This document shows, one piece after another, positions 53,791 to 64,000 of a DNA stretch of 64,000 nt. The notes below the pieces were generated by a model. The model was not told the DNA's origin and did no database searches. It was given only the letters and a program-made list of their open reading frames with translations. Source of the stretch: Bretschneidera sinensis (lineage: Eukaryota; Streptophyta; Magnoliopsida; Brassicales; Akaniaceae). Where the stretch lies: positions 70,403,638 through 70,467,637 of the forward strand of contig CM043699.1 in NCBI GenBank assembly GCA_023935145.1, in the 5' to 3' direction. How positions within the stretch are numbered: position 1 is the stretch's first letter; each line of letters starts with the position of its first letter. The position numbers were made by a program, and so were the translations under genes.

Positions 53791-54442
53791 ACATGTAAGC
53801 TAAAAAAAGGATAGAGAGGGTCCTTGTCCTAGATTGGAAGGTTCTAGGGCTTGCGTAAAAGAGTAGGCTTCACTTTATTACTCTGGTGGGCTCAGGTACC
53901 CCATGGCTAGAAGGATGCCATTATTCTTTTTGAGTGGCCTAATAAGTGAACCATAAGAGTACAAATGTGACAACAAACTTTTGTTACAATTACAAGAACC
54001 TAGAAAAACTTAGTAAGGGCGCACAATAAGAAAATAAGGGTCACACCATAAACCAAGAGGAAACGGGCCCCCAATTTACTCTGTTGAGAGCAAAAGGTAA
54101 GTGCTAGTGTGTAAAGTGAAGTATAGAATAATAATTTAAGATTAATTTTTTAAAAGATTTTCTAAGAAACACTTAAAGGTTAAATCTCCCTAGTAGAGTT
54201 GCCAACTACAAGTACTGCTCTTTTCTGTCCATTACCCCTGCATCCTGCTCATTACCTTAGGTCACTCCTTTTGAAGAAAGATGATATGATGAGGGTGCTG
54301 ATTACGATGAGTATGCATATGGAAACATGTGAAACATATCAAGTTTAATACAATTCCTTTATAAGTAGTAAGGAGGCTCCCGTTACACATGCATTTTTAA
54401 TGTATTAGACAAATGATTATTATCATCCGAGTAAAAAAAAAG
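53791..54442. other. Unassigned sequence between the array and copia-5
   Basis: There are 652 bp without a recognisable gene, LTR end or repeat. It includes TAGCTAGAAGG-like AT-rich text and a poly-A run just before copia-5. It may be genuine host target DNA or an unrecognised older element. Confidence 0.5.
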
Positions 54443-55306
54443 TGTTGGGTTTTTTGTGTAGGAATTAAAGATTGAAGATTTCAACTTCAGCAGATTATGT
54501 GCCTAGGCACAAGTTGTAGGTGCCTAAGCACGGACCTCTATGCCGCTGTGCAAGTTTTTTGTGCCTAGGCATGGACCTCTGCCCCAAAGTACGGACCAAC
54601 CAAGCCGCGGCCACCAGCAAGTGGGGACTTTCTCCCCTGGATCGCGCCGCAGAGTGCCCTATTCTAAGTTACGACATGAAGCACACCTGATACCTGATGA
54701 TGTGTTTTTCTAGCTAGTGCGTTGTTTTTTATTATAACGCATAGGTTCACTTAGACCACTTAGAGGGCCATGATTGTTTGGTTCTCAAGATCAAAGAGTT
54801 GAGATTGGCTTCAAGTTGGTTGTGGTAGTTATTGCTCTATGTAAAGGGTTATCTAGGAGCAACAATAACAAGAGAGAAACAGGGAAGAAACACAAGAAGA
54901 AGTCTCATTCTAAGAGTGGCTGGTGTTTCAGAGAGATAGGCTCTCAAATCTTCAGAGGTGTTTCTAGTGAGAGAGAGAGTATTCAAGATTGGGGTTTTAG
55001 GGCTTTGTAATTGGAATTTTCTTAAGGAAAATTCCAGGGAAACACTTAGTTCTTATCTCTTTCTTTTCTCTTCTCTCATTCATCAAGAACACATGGTTCT
55101 TGAGGAGATGTTGCTGTAATTGTAAGAACTCCATTGATTTAGTACAGAGAGCTCGGAGGAGCTCACGAGGACGTAGGCAATTTGCCAAACCTTGATAATA
55201 ATTACTTGTGTTTTCTCTTTTGTGGTTTGATTTTGTCTTGTTCCAAATCATTCTAGACTTAGGTGTTTGAAGGTCACAACCTGTGATTCTTATGTGATTT
55301 TCAATA
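54443..55306 (+). repeat. 5' LTR of copia-5
   Basis: The 864-bp LTR runs from TGTTGGGTTTTTTGT to GATTTTCAATA (for CCAACA). Its first part holds GTGCCTAGGCAC words at about 54500-54570 and GCCGCGGCC near 54604. The first 76 bp match the 3' LTR fragment at 59286-59361. Confidence 0.88.
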
Positions 55307-55366
55307 GTAAGGATGATGGGTAAGGAGTCACCATTTAGCTTTAAAGGGGGTATAGCACTATCTTTC

Positions 55367-56130
55367 TGCACATGTCGGATAGTGTGACAAGAGAATGTGG
55401 AGATTCAGAAGATCCAGCTGTCATTTGGAAGAAACTAGATGAGTTATTTCTTACTAAAACTCTCCCTAATAAAATCTATTTTCTAAAATGTATCTTTGCT
55501 TTTAAAATGGATCCTAATAAAGAGTTGCAAGATAATCTAGATGTGTTTAGTAAACTAGTTCAAGATTTGACTAGTTGTAGTATAACATTCTCGGATGAAT
55601 AATTGGCTATTATATTGTTGAATTCTCTTCCTGATTGTTTTGAAAGCTTGATTAATGCTATTGAATATGGAAGAGATACACTAACCAAAGAAATTGTGAT
55701 TAATGGTATAAGGGCTCATGATTTCAAAGCCAAGATGAGGGAAGGATCAAGTGGAGAAGGTCTGTTCATTAGAGGAAGGCCTGCAACTCAGAATGGCAGC
55801 AACTTCTATGGCAACTACTGGGACAAACCAAAGGGTAGAGGTCAAAGCCATGGAAGATCGCATTCTAAACTGAATTTTGGAGGAAAGCAATGCTACTACT
55901 GCAATAAAGAGGGCCATTTCAAGAGAGATTGCAAGAAGATGATAGGGGATGAGAAAGGAAGAGGCCATACCAACAATAGAGAGGCTTCGATTGCCAAAGG
56001 AGAACAGCAAGATGATGATGTTCTTGTTGTGTGCTCAAATGTGAGTGAGAGGCAAAGCAGCAAGAAATGGATCTTGGATTCTGGGTGCACTTATCACATG
56101 TGCCTCACCGTGATTGGTTCAAGAATTTCA
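55367..56130 (+). pseudogene. Gag of copia-5, N-terminus missing
   Basis: The frame enters at HMSDSVTRECGDSEDPAVIW and continues KLDELFLTKTLPNKIYFLKC. A TAA at 55600 replaces the CAA of DEQLA, then IILLNSLPDCFESLINAIEY and the Arg/Gly-rich segment follow. The knuckle CYYCNKEGHFKRDC lies near 55890-55931 and the protease loop WILDSGCTYHM near 56068-56100, where a frame change follows. It is a capsid/nucleocapsid fragment. Confidence 0.88.
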
Positions 56131-57479
56131 TAGAAACCAATGAAGGAAAGGTTTTCTTGGGGAACAATACTTCTTGCCAAGTGAGTGGCATAAGAGACAT
56201 CCAATTGAGGATGCTTGATGAAGTTACAAGGTTGTTGCGGAATGAGAGATATCTTTCAGATTTGAGAAGAAATTTGATCTCACTGAGGTAGCTAGATTCC
56301 ATGGGGTATGCATACAAAGCAAAGGGAGGAAAGATCAAGGTAACCAAGGGAGCCTTGGTGGTGATCAAAGCAGCAATAAAGGATGGTCTTTATGAGATGA
56401 TTGGAGAGATGGACATCAAGGATCAAGCAGCAAGCTTGATGGCTGAGATTGATAAGGCGGTTCTTTGGCACAATTGTTTGGGACATATGAGCAAAAAGGG
56501 GCTACAAGTTCTCAGCAAAGATGGTTTACTTGATGGTGACAAGGTAGAAAAACTTGATTTCTGTGAGAGTTGTGTTCTTAGGAAGCAACATCGGGTTAGC
56601 TTCACCACCAGAGTGCACAAATCAAAGGGTATTCTTAACTACATTTATGCCGATCTTTGGAGGCCAGTAAGAACACCAACATAAGGAGGTAATCTTAACT
56701 TTCTTTCTTTGATTGATGACTATTCTAGAAAGGTTTGAGTTTATTTGTATAAAAATAAATCAGATGCTTTAAATAAGTTTGTGGTGTGAAAAAAGTTACT
56801 GAAAACTTAAACAGGCAAGGTAGTTAAGGTTTTGAGAATTGATAATGGCTTAGAATTTTGCAATCAGGATTTTGACAAATTTTGTGAGTTAAATGGGATT
56901 CTAAGATATAGAACAGTTGTGAAAACTCCTCAGCAAAATGGAGTTGCTGAGAGGATGAATAGAACCCTTTTGGAAAAGGTTAGGTGCATGATTATTGGCT
57001 TCGGTTTACCCAAGTGTTTTTGGGGGGAAGCTGTGTCTACTGCTACGTATTTGGTTAATAGATCACCCTATTGAGCTTTAGATCTTAAGACTCCCAAGGA
57101 GATGTGGAGTGGAAAACCCCCTGAGTTAAACAACCTTAGAACTTTTGGATGTGATGCGTTTGCACATCAAAATGATGATAAAGTTAGCCCATGGTCTAGA
57201 AAATGTGTGTTTCTAGGATATGGTGAAGGAGTTAAGGGGTATAGGTTGTGGTTCTTAGAGCCAAAAGGAACTAAACTCATAATAAGTAGGGATTTCATTT
57301 TTAATGAGCTATTATTTCCCTACTTCGAGAAAACTAACCCTGTAGGGGAAAGTGAGCAAACCAGCCCGGTTTATATGGAGTATAGCATCAAAGAAAATTC
57401 AGTTCAGGTAGAGCAAGGAATGCAAAAGGGTTCGAATCAGGTAGAGCCCATTGATGAAGGCCAAGCTCAAGAAACTTAA
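56131..57479 (+). pseudogene. Protease end and integrase of copia-5
   Basis: The frame 56301-56684 gives LMAEIDKAVLWHNCLGHMSK, FCESCVLRKQHRVSFTT and YADLWRPVRTPT. Between 56682 and 56832 four stops occur (GGN, VYL, KKL and TGK contexts), several of CAA-to-TAA or TGG-to-TGA type. 56832-57074 gives LRIDNGLEFCNQDFDKFCEL and TPQQNGVAERMNRTLLEKV. 57102-57479 gives the C-terminal domain with FLGYGEGVKGYRLWFLE and the acidic linker. The three acidic residues of the core appear present. Confidence 0.88.
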
Positions 57480-58600
57480 GAGGAGGCTGAACTAGAAAGA
57501 GATGATGCAGCAAATCAGAATGATTATCAGCTCACAAGAGACCGGGAAAGGAAGCAGATCAGACCATCTTTGAGATATGGTTTTGCGGATTCTAATGCAG
57601 TAGCTCCTAATTCAAAAGGAGGGATAATCAACTATGAACTAGAAACTTACATTGATGCCATGGAATGTAAGGATTCGTCAAGATGGAAGCTAGCTATGGA
57701 GGACGAAATGCATTCTTTGAGGAAGAACAACTCTTAGGAATTGGTGCCTAAACTAGAAAAACAGAGAGTTGTGGATTGTAAGTGGATTTACAAGATCGAA
57801 GAAGGAAACACTCCAAGGGATAAAGTTTAGTATAAGGCTAAGCTAGTGGCGAAGGGGTTCATATAAAGAGAAGGCATAGATTTCACAGAAATTTTCTCAC
57901 TGGTTGTGAAATATAAGATGATAAGGATAGTGTTAGCTATGGTGGTCTAATTTAATTGGGAGATTGAGCAAATTGATGTGAAGATAGTGTTCTTACATGG
58001 AGAGCTTGATGAGACCATCTATATGAGATAACCCGAAGGTTATGAGGAAGGAAGGTAGGGGGATTTGGTGTGCAAGTTGAAGAAATCTCTCTATGGCCTG
58101 AAGCAATCACCTCGGCAATGGAATAAGAGGTTCGATTCCTTTGTAACTAGTTTGGGTTTCATGAGGAGCTACTATGATTCGTGCTTGTACTACAAAGGTC
58201 ACAAGGTGGACGAAATGGTGATTATCCTCATCTATGTTGATGATATGCTATTGGTTGGTAGGAGCAAGGAGAGGATAGAAAGGTTGAAGTCTCAACTCAG
58301 TTCGGAGTTTTAGATGAAGGATCTTGATCATGCTCAAAAGATCCTTGGGATGAGTATAATCCGGGAAAGGCAAAGAAATAGGTTGAAGATTTCTCAGACT
58401 TCTTACATAGAAAAGATGATATCTAAATTCTCTATGGAAGAGAGTAAACCAGTAAAGATTCCCCTTGCTGGTCATTTCAAGTTCTCAAGCGATCAATGTC
58501 CTAGATCGAATGAGCAAAAGAAGGAAATAGAAAAGGTCCCTTACTCTAGTGCGGTTGGATCAGTCATGTTCATGATGGTAAGCACTAGACCCGACATTTC
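57480..58600 (+). pseudogene. Reverse transcriptase of copia-5
   Basis: The entry part (TYIDAMECKDSSRWKLAMED, WIYKIEEGNT) has stops near 57736, 57828 and 57865. From 58065 the frame is open with KKSLYGLKQSPRQWNKRFDS and IYVDDMLLVGRSKERI, so YVDD is intact, until a TAG at 58311. It continues MKDLDHAQKILGMSIIRERQ into the connection to RNase H. The product would copy element RNA into DNA. Confidence 0.88.
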
Positions 58601-59204
58601 TCATGCCATTAGGGTTCTTAGCAGGTTTATGAGTAATCCTGGAAAGGAGCATTGGCTTGGGATGAAGTGGTTGCTGAGGTATTTGAAGGGAAGATCAGAT
58701 GTGGGGCTTGTTTATGAGAAGAGGGGTAAGTCTATCTGGTTAGAAGGTTATGCGGATTCAGACTATGGAGCAGGCCAGGATAAGAGAAGATCGATTACCT
58801 CATACTTCTTCAACTTAAACGGATGTTGTATAAGTTGGAAGGCTTAGTTGCAGTCGGTGGTAGCGCTCTCAACAACTGAAGCAGAGTATATAGTAGCAAT
58901 GGAAGCTATTAAAGAGGCTATATGGTGTAAAGGGTTGTTGGAAGAGTTGAAGGTCCTAAAAGAGCAGGTGGTGGTGTATTCAGATAGCCAAAGTGCGTTG
59001 CATTTGTGTAAGAATCCAGTGTTCCATGAGAGGACTAAGCATATGGATGTTCGGTATCATTTCATTTGGGAAAATGTTATGGAAGGAAGCCTTCATGTGG
59101 TCAAAGTGGCAACGGAAGAAAATCCTGCAGATTTAGGCACTAAAGTTCTAACTCTAAGCAAGTTCAATCATTGCCTTGAACTTCTTAGAATTGGAATCAG
59201 ATGA
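58601..59204 (+). pseudogene. RNase H of copia-5
   Basis: One TAG at 58845 (in WKAQL) splits an otherwise open domain: MKWLLRYLKGRSDVGLVYEK, YADSDYGAGQDKRRSITSYF, then VVALSTTEAEYIVAMEAIKE, VVYSDSQSALHLCKNPVFHE and ENPADLGTKVLTLSKFNHCL. D and E catalytic residues appear kept. It is the most complete RNase H in the window after copia-3. Confidence 0.88.
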
Positions 59205-59269
59205 TGTGGTGACTTATGTTGAGTTTAGATCCTGAGTTCTCTGGACAATTGGTTTGGGTTTAATTTCTT

Positions 59270-59361
59270 AGACAAAGGTAGAGTTTATTGGGTTTTTTGT
59301 CTAAGAATTAAGGATTGAAGATTTCAACTTCAGTAGATTCGGTGCCTAGGCACAAGCTGTG
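59270..59361 (+). repeat. Polypurine tract and start of the 3' LTR of copia-5
   Basis: AGACAAAGGTAGAGTT (59270-59285) is the polypurine tract. TATTGGGTTTTTTGTCTAAG starts the 3' LTR, which stops at CTGTG (59357-59361), the presumed left target duplication of element C. Confidence 0.85.
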
Positions 59362-60472
59362 TGATAAGTGCTTAAATAGTCATATTTAAGCCCTCTAATT
59401 TACGCTTGTTAGGCTCTTTGTTTATCTGTTTTAGTAGATTCTATTTCATTTTTGTGTTTTATGTGTTTTTCACAGGGCTTGGGCAAAAATATGACATTTT
59501 GGAGCTTTAAGGGATGAAAAGTAAAGTTCTGCAAATCTAGCAAGGTGCGCTCAAGCTTACATCCCTTGGGCACGAGCGCACACTAAGAAGGCTCGAGCAC
59601 ACACACTCCAGAGGCGGCAGAGCCAGATATGGAAAGAAGTCTTTGGACCTCAAATAGGAAATTAGGGTTTCGGGGCACCCTTAGGGCCCTATATATAGCC
59701 TTGTAAAACACAGAAACGATACATTTTGTTTTGAGACTTGAAGTTGCAAGCTTAGGAGAGGAATTGACGACTCGTCTCCCGAGTCTTCTTCGGGTTTTAT
59801 TTTTCTGTTTTTGTTTCATTATGGTTATAATGTTTAGTTCAACTAGCATGTGTAACTAAACTCTTACAGGGCTCGATTGAAGCTCTAGTTATGCTTTTCC
59901 ACATATATTTCATTGATTACCTTTGCCTATAGCTATGTTATAATGTTTAACTTGATTAATACCTGTTTATATTTAAATTCCTCATATGTGTGTGTCTGAT
60001 CAACTTATGCATGTAGTATGGATTGGTTAGTTGAATCAATTTGGGTGACTGAGTCCTGGGTTCAACAAAAGTAACAAAAAATATCCACACCGGATTCTTG
60101 GGTTAATCAACATAAGAAACTGGGAGCGGACCAAGACCTAGGTCCCGTGTGGTTGCCGATCTCCACAGCCCTTATGCTCTCTTAAGGAACAACTCAGTAT
60201 ACACCCATGCTGAATCCCTTAAGGGAGAAAAGAGTTAGAGTATACAACATACCTAACTCGTTGCTTAGGGAGATCAATAGTCTAAGGTGTGGACCAAGCC
60301 CTTAGGTTGGCAACCATTAGGTATTCATAATAAGGCTAGAGCATTGGCACCTTACTTAGTGAGAAAGTGTAATTAGTGGTGGATATCACAGCCCTACCAT
60401 TGACCTTGTGCACTTGCAAGTAAAACAAGTATGATTATTTACTTATTTATTTAGGTAGATAAACACACAACA
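59362..60472 (+). repeat. 5' LTR of element C
   Basis: The 1111-bp LTR runs from TGATAAGTGCTTAAATAGTC to AAACACACAACA. The TATA-like box TATATATAG lies at 59690-59698. Palindromic-word copies lie at 59545-59605 upstream of it. It aligns with the LTRs of A and B in reverse orientation. Confidence 0.92.
59545..59605. repeat. U3 palindromic-word cluster, LTR of C
   Basis: Three or four degenerate words (GTGCGCTCAAGCTT, GGCACGAGCGCACA, GGCTCGAGCACACA) lie 185-245 bp from the LTR start. They are weaker than in B or D. Confidence 0.55.
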
Positions 60473-60478
60473 AGTTTT

Positions 60479-60496
60479 TGGCGCCGTTGCCGGGGA
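60479..60496 (+). other. Primer binding site of element C (tRNA-Asp)
   Basis: TGGCGCCGTTGCCGGGGA, a perfect 18-base match to the expected complement of tRNA-Asp(GTC), six bases after the LTR end. Confidence 0.93.
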
Positions 60497-60687
60497 TTGC
60501 ACTTAAATTTCTTTTAGAATTACTTTTTTATTTAGTTTAATCATTATTTCCTTTTCATTCTATTTCTATTTTTGTCAAAAATCTCAAAAATTTTAAGTTT
60601 CTGTTTTCATCTTATTTTTATTTTACAACCCTAATCGAATTCTTTTTGTTTGTTGTTTCAGGCACTCCAGGAGAGCTTTCTGTGCCA

Positions 60688-60728
60688 CTTGCGATCGAGC
60701 GCACCCTCCTGTGCGATCGAGCGCAATT
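60688..60728. repeat. Palindromic words in the leader of C
   Basis: TGCGATCGAGCGCA occurs twice, starting near 60690 and 60712 (22 bp apart), between the primer site and the gag start. Confidence 0.8.
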
Positions 60729-60779
60729 GAGGCAGAAAGTTACCCGAGACTACTGCACTTAAGTGACTGCCACCGATTC

Positions 60780-62186
60780 ATGCACGGGCTTCGATCCAAG
60801 CATCCAACATTCTTCCCCCTCGATACCGAGCTTGAGCGAACGATCCGACAAAGGCTTAGAGACAACTCGGAAGAGGTAGAAGAAGGAATTTAGGAAGAAG
60901 TACCAATGGTGGAATAGATCGACAATCAGCAACCACCTGAGCGGAGGCCGATGAAGCAATCCTTCATCCCACAGAACCTTGATCAACCATCGTGCATTGT
61001 GTATCCACTTGAGGCGGAAGGAAACTACTACATATCTCTGCAAATACCCAGTGCACTGACTCACTTTAGGGGTACACCTAATGAGGACCCACACTTGCAC
61101 TTTCGAGAGTTCTTCGATCTTTGCAAGTTCCAGCACATCCGAGGCTTAGACCAAGAAGGAATAAGGTTAATTCTTTTCCCTTTTTCCTTAAAATATAATG
61201 CTAAACTATGGTACAATTCTTTGCCTGTAGTTTCTATCCACACATGGGAGGAGTTGGCTAGCAAACTCTTAAGGAAGTTTTTCCCAGCCCAAAAGACGAG
61301 GCAAATAAGAAAGGAAATTTAGTCATTCCAACAAAGGGATGGAGATCTATTTTTCGAGGCCTGGGGACACTTGAATGAGCTGCTACTCAAATGCCCACCC
61401 CACAACCTACCTCAAGACGAACTGGTACAAGCTTTTTATGAAGGTTTGAGTGATACTAACAAAAATATTGTGGATTCAGGTTGTGGAGGAGTACTAATGG
61501 AGAAAAGCAGCGAATAAGCGATGGAACTCTTCGAAACCCTAAGTGAACACACTCAGCAGTTCTCCTCTCGAGGAAGACATGTAACCAAATGTAAAGGTAT
61601 GTATGAGGTAAATTTAAATGGATGATTGTCTACTCAAATAGCTACTGTGGAGAGGAAACTAAACCTGTTGGTTAAAGCCATGGCTTCTCAGAATGCCTCA
61701 CCTAATCCACCAGCTACACCACTCCAGGTGTGCGCTATTTGTTCCCAATTTGATCACAATACGGATGTGTGTCCCTTGTATTCATTTGCAGATTATGAGC
61801 AAGCAAACTTTGTGGGACTAAGCAACTATCCGCCAAAGAACAATCCTTATGCAAAAACCTACAACCCTGGATGGCGGAATCACCCAAATTTCTGTTGGAG
61901 CAACAATCAGAACGTTCAAGGGCAGCAAAAAAACTTCCAACCAGCAGCCCACTCAACTCCTGAGACAAAGAAGAGTGACCTCGAAAGTCTTGTGAGGCAA
62001 TTGGCAACTCAGCAGCAACAACTAATGGCTTCACATGAACAATTCATGGAAGAAACAAGACAATTTCGGACTGAGATGAGACAAATCACTGCAAAACATG
62101 ATCAAGCCATTCAAGGATTAGAGGTACAAATGGGGCAATTAGCCAAGGATCTAAGTAGTAGAAAACAAGGTGAGCTTCCCGCCTAA
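60780..62186 (+). pseudogene. Gag of element C
   Basis: The ATG at 60780 gives MHGLRSKHPTFFPLDTELER, matching B. The Retrotrans_gag core follows: SALTHFRGTPNEDPHLHFRE, ILFPFSLKYNAKLWYNSLPV, RKFFPAQKTRQIRKEI. Stops lie at about 60891, 60915, 61320, 61516 and 61624. From 61626 a 186-codon frame is open with the knuckle CAICSQFDHNTDVC (about 61732-61773), a proline/asparagine-rich stretch, LVRQLATQQQQLMASHEQFM and MGQLAKDLSSRKQGELPA, where TAA ends it. Confidence 0.88.
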
Positions 62187-63341
62187 CCAATACCTAATCC
62201 AAGAGGACATCAACAATTGAATGCGGTGACAACCCTGAGAAGTGGAAAGTTCATAGGCATCGATGAGCCTGCACGAGCATCTCCAGACAAAGCATCCACC
62301 TCTAAGGTAAGTGAGATAGAAAAGGTAAATGCACCTCCACCCTTCCCTCAAAGGTTAGTAAAGTCTAAGAAAGAGATTAAACTGAGTGACATTTTCAAAA
62401 CTTTGAAAAAGGTGGAAATAAACATTCCTTTATTAGATGCAATTAAACTAATTCCTATGTATGCTAAGTTTTTAAAAGATTGTTGCACTAACAAAAGGAA
62501 GTTTTAGGAACATGAGACAGTAACTTTGACTGAAGAGGTAAGTGTTGTGCTATTAAGAAAATTACCACCAAAACTAAAAGATCCGGGTAGTTTTACCATT
62601 CCTTGCAGGCTAGGTGACCAGCTATTCAAGCATGCACTATTGGATCTAGGAGCGAGTGTCAATCTACTGCGATACAGTGTATTCAAGACACTAGGTTTGG
62701 GGGAGCTTCAACCAACCTCCATCACTTTGCAATTGGCGGACAGAAGCATCAAACGACCGGGAGGTATTTTTGAGGATGTTTTGGTAAGAGTAGGTAAATT
62801 TATTTTACCTGCTGATTTTATTGTCTTAGATATGGAAGAATGTCATATGCCATTACCACTCCCCATCATCTTAGGAAGAGCGTTTATAATCACTACTGAC
62901 ACAAATATTAGTGTAGAAAGGGGCATTGTCACTATGAAAGTAAATGATGAGGAGATGGAATTCAAAATATTTAATACCTTAGAATCAACCAAAAATGATA
63001 ATGAATATTCTAATGTAAGCTTATTACAAGGTATTGTTGAGAAAGGTTCTCAGGTCCATCACACCGCTCTATTTGAGACCATCCCCACCCATGGTGATGT
63101 AAAATTGGACTTTAGGCCAGCGGATGATGATGTGATTAAAGACATCAATAGAGCTATGCACCCCCTCAAGAACACACCAAAGCCTCCAAGTAAGTATATT
63201 CTCCTAATTGAACCTCCTAAACTTACTAATACTACTTTCTCCTCTTCTGTTTTCCAGGTACAAAGATTAAAGATGAAACAGCTATCAAGGGCATTAGGAC
63301 CACCTGATGTGGGCTCTAAGTGCCTCATTCAAAGAAAGTAG
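62187..63341 (+). pseudogene. Protease region of element C
   Basis: The frame continues after one stop: NAVTTLRSGKFIGIDEPARA, PPFPQRLVKSKKEIKLSDI and VEINIPLLDAIKLIPMYAKF, a TAG at 62506, then a 271-codon open frame with ALLDLGASVNLLRYSV (catalytic loop), SITLQLADRSIKRPGGIFED, PLPIILGRAFIITTDTNI and VERGIVTMKVNDEEMEFKIF. After that there is no RT. The frame passes PKPPSKYILLIEPP and a pyrimidine-rich tract (63230-63258) and ends QRLKMKQLSRALGPP at 63339. Confidence 0.86.
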
Positions 63342-63775
63342 CACTGAAGCTACTATAGAGAGCACTTGACCAATTCCCACTTGCATAACATATAGCTCAA
63401 GCACTTCTATCGAGGTTAGTGGCACTGAGGCCACTACAAGATGGTATGGTTGTATTGTTACTAATTTTCTCCTTGTTCATTTCTTTATTTTGACCCTTTT
63501 ACTATTAGCAATTTTCTATCTTGCACTTGAGTGCACACCACATGCGCTCGAGCACCCTCTTGCCTTCCACTTCATTGCACGTGAGCGCATAACACAAAGC
63601 AGTTGCACACAAGTGCGATCGAGCACACTTCAAAAATGCACTAGAGCGCACTCGGGGCAGAGAGGTCACGTGCATATTATAAACAATTTCCCTCTTCTTC
63701 CCTCACTTACACTTAATCGCACCTTTCATATTTTTCTCTTGCACTCGCCATCTCACACAGCAAAACCTAAACCTT
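63342..63775 (+). other. 3' region of element C with palindromic words
   Basis: No gene is recognised. The ACTGAAGCTACTATAG and ACTGAGGCCACTACAAG segments look like a diverged direct repeat (63346-63362 and 63423-63440). GC-rich words of the TGCGCTCGAGCAC type are spread over 63522-63660. The region ends at the inserted LTR. Confidence 0.7.
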
Positions 63776-64000
63776 TGATTACGCCAAAAGTATAACACGG
63801 TAGTTGTAGTACAACTTTGGGGTGTCGATTCCATAGGGAAACAAGTTAAGTACAAAGGAAAATGTGTAAACCTTAAAACGAACGATAAAAGTTAAACGAA
63901 AGATTTTTTTGGGCTTTGATAATGAGATAATGTAAGAAAAATTGCGTGAATGTAAATGAAATATAAATAAGAAATAACAAGGTTCTGGGAATCCTCCTTA
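63776..64000 (-). repeat. Athila family I LTR, start only (runs off the window)
   Basis: TGATTACGCCAAAAGTATAA is the reverse complement of the family I LTR end, and the following 200 bp match (GGGGTGTCGATTCCATAGGG). The LTR lies in minus orientation and is inserted in element C. ACCTT (63771-63775) would be the left target duplication. Confidence 0.88.

Larger units (their letters stand above)
54443..59361 (+). mobile_element. Copia-5: TNT1/Tork-like element, plus strand
   Basis: The element has a 5' LTR (54443-55306), gag, protease, integrase, RT, RNase H, polypurine tract and the first 76 bp of a 3' LTR, where element C has integrated. The leader with the primer site and the first 70 or so codons of gag are missing, replaced by about 60 bp of other sequence after the LTR. 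It is related to the minus array but belongs to a different LTR subtype. Confidence 0.9.
59362..63775 (+). mobile_element. Element C: Athila family II element without pol
   Basis: The plus-strand element has LTR, primer site, gag and protease, followed directly by a 3' untranslated region with no RT or integrase. It is cut at 63775 by a minus-strand family I LTR, so its 3' LTR is outside the window. Its left terminus lies inside the 3' LTR of copia-5. Comparison with A, which shares the pyrimidine-rich tract after its coding part, suggests that a pol-less form of this family exists. Confidence 0.85.

Noticed and set aside
53791..54442. Possible host gene fragment
   Set aside because: Stops in all frames, no motif recognised. 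Listed as unassigned instead.
54774..55371. 78- and 124-codon frames around the copia-5 LTR as candidate genes
   Set aside because: They fall within the LTR and leader. The translations match no family, and equivalent positions in other LTRs are not open.

Overview
The window is repeat-rich DNA from a plant nuclear genome, most likely a dicot. I find no host gene, rRNA, tRNA or CRISPR array. About 90% can be assigned to LTR retrotransposons. The organism type is inferred from the element lineages: Athila-type Ty3/gypsy elements with a tRNA-Asp primer site, a Tat/Ogre-type Ty3/gypsy remnant, and TNT1/Tork-like Ty1/copia elements with a tRNA-iMet primer site. It is also inferred from AT-rich LTRs with plant-like TATA boxes. 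Species cannot be told from the sequence.

Layout. (1) 1-2499: element A, a minus-strand Athila family II copy cut by the window edge. (2) 2500-8173: unassigned sequence, a decayed minus-strand Tat/Ogre remnant (about 3280-6470), an LTR-like AT-rich block and a fragment of an Athila family I LTR. (3) 8174-53790: a minus-strand run of at least four copia copies sharing LTRs (copia-1 to copia-4). Copia-1 is split by two Athila family I insertions. The first is G (8809-16339, TSD CTTAC), a gag-only element carrying a solo copia LTR (TSD TGATA). The second is composite D (17070-35644, TSD CCCCT). (4) Inside D: a plus-strand LTR-gag-PR-RT start, then truncated minus-strand family II element B (21406-25054), then the integrase end and 3' part of another plus-strand family I element E, then truncated minus-strand gag-only element F (29021-33642), then D's own 3' UTR and 3' LTR. 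(5) 53791-54442: unassigned. (6) 54443-59361: plus-strand copia-5, whose 3' LTR is broken by plus-strand family II element C (59362-63775). C is broken in turn by a minus-strand family I LTR running off the right edge.

Reading frames. Nearly every reading frame carries stops or frameshifts, many of them C-to-T or G-to-A changes of the kind expected in methylated heterochromatin. The longest clean frames are copia-4 gag-PR (51525-52478), B gag (22537-23469), B PR region (21406-22170) and part of D pol (20416-21435). No element in the window looks autonomous.

Most notable observations: a ladder of 12-bp tRNA-iMet primer-site-like repeats at about 21-bp spacing next to the copia LTRs; a short protein module (core DVTDDI) after gag in pol-less elements of two Athila families; GC-rich palindromic words packed in the U3 of the family II, D-type and copia LTRs just upstream of the TATA box; a roughly 3-kb inverted repeat centred near 29020; and the shared-LTR copia array. 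Family I and II are names used only here.
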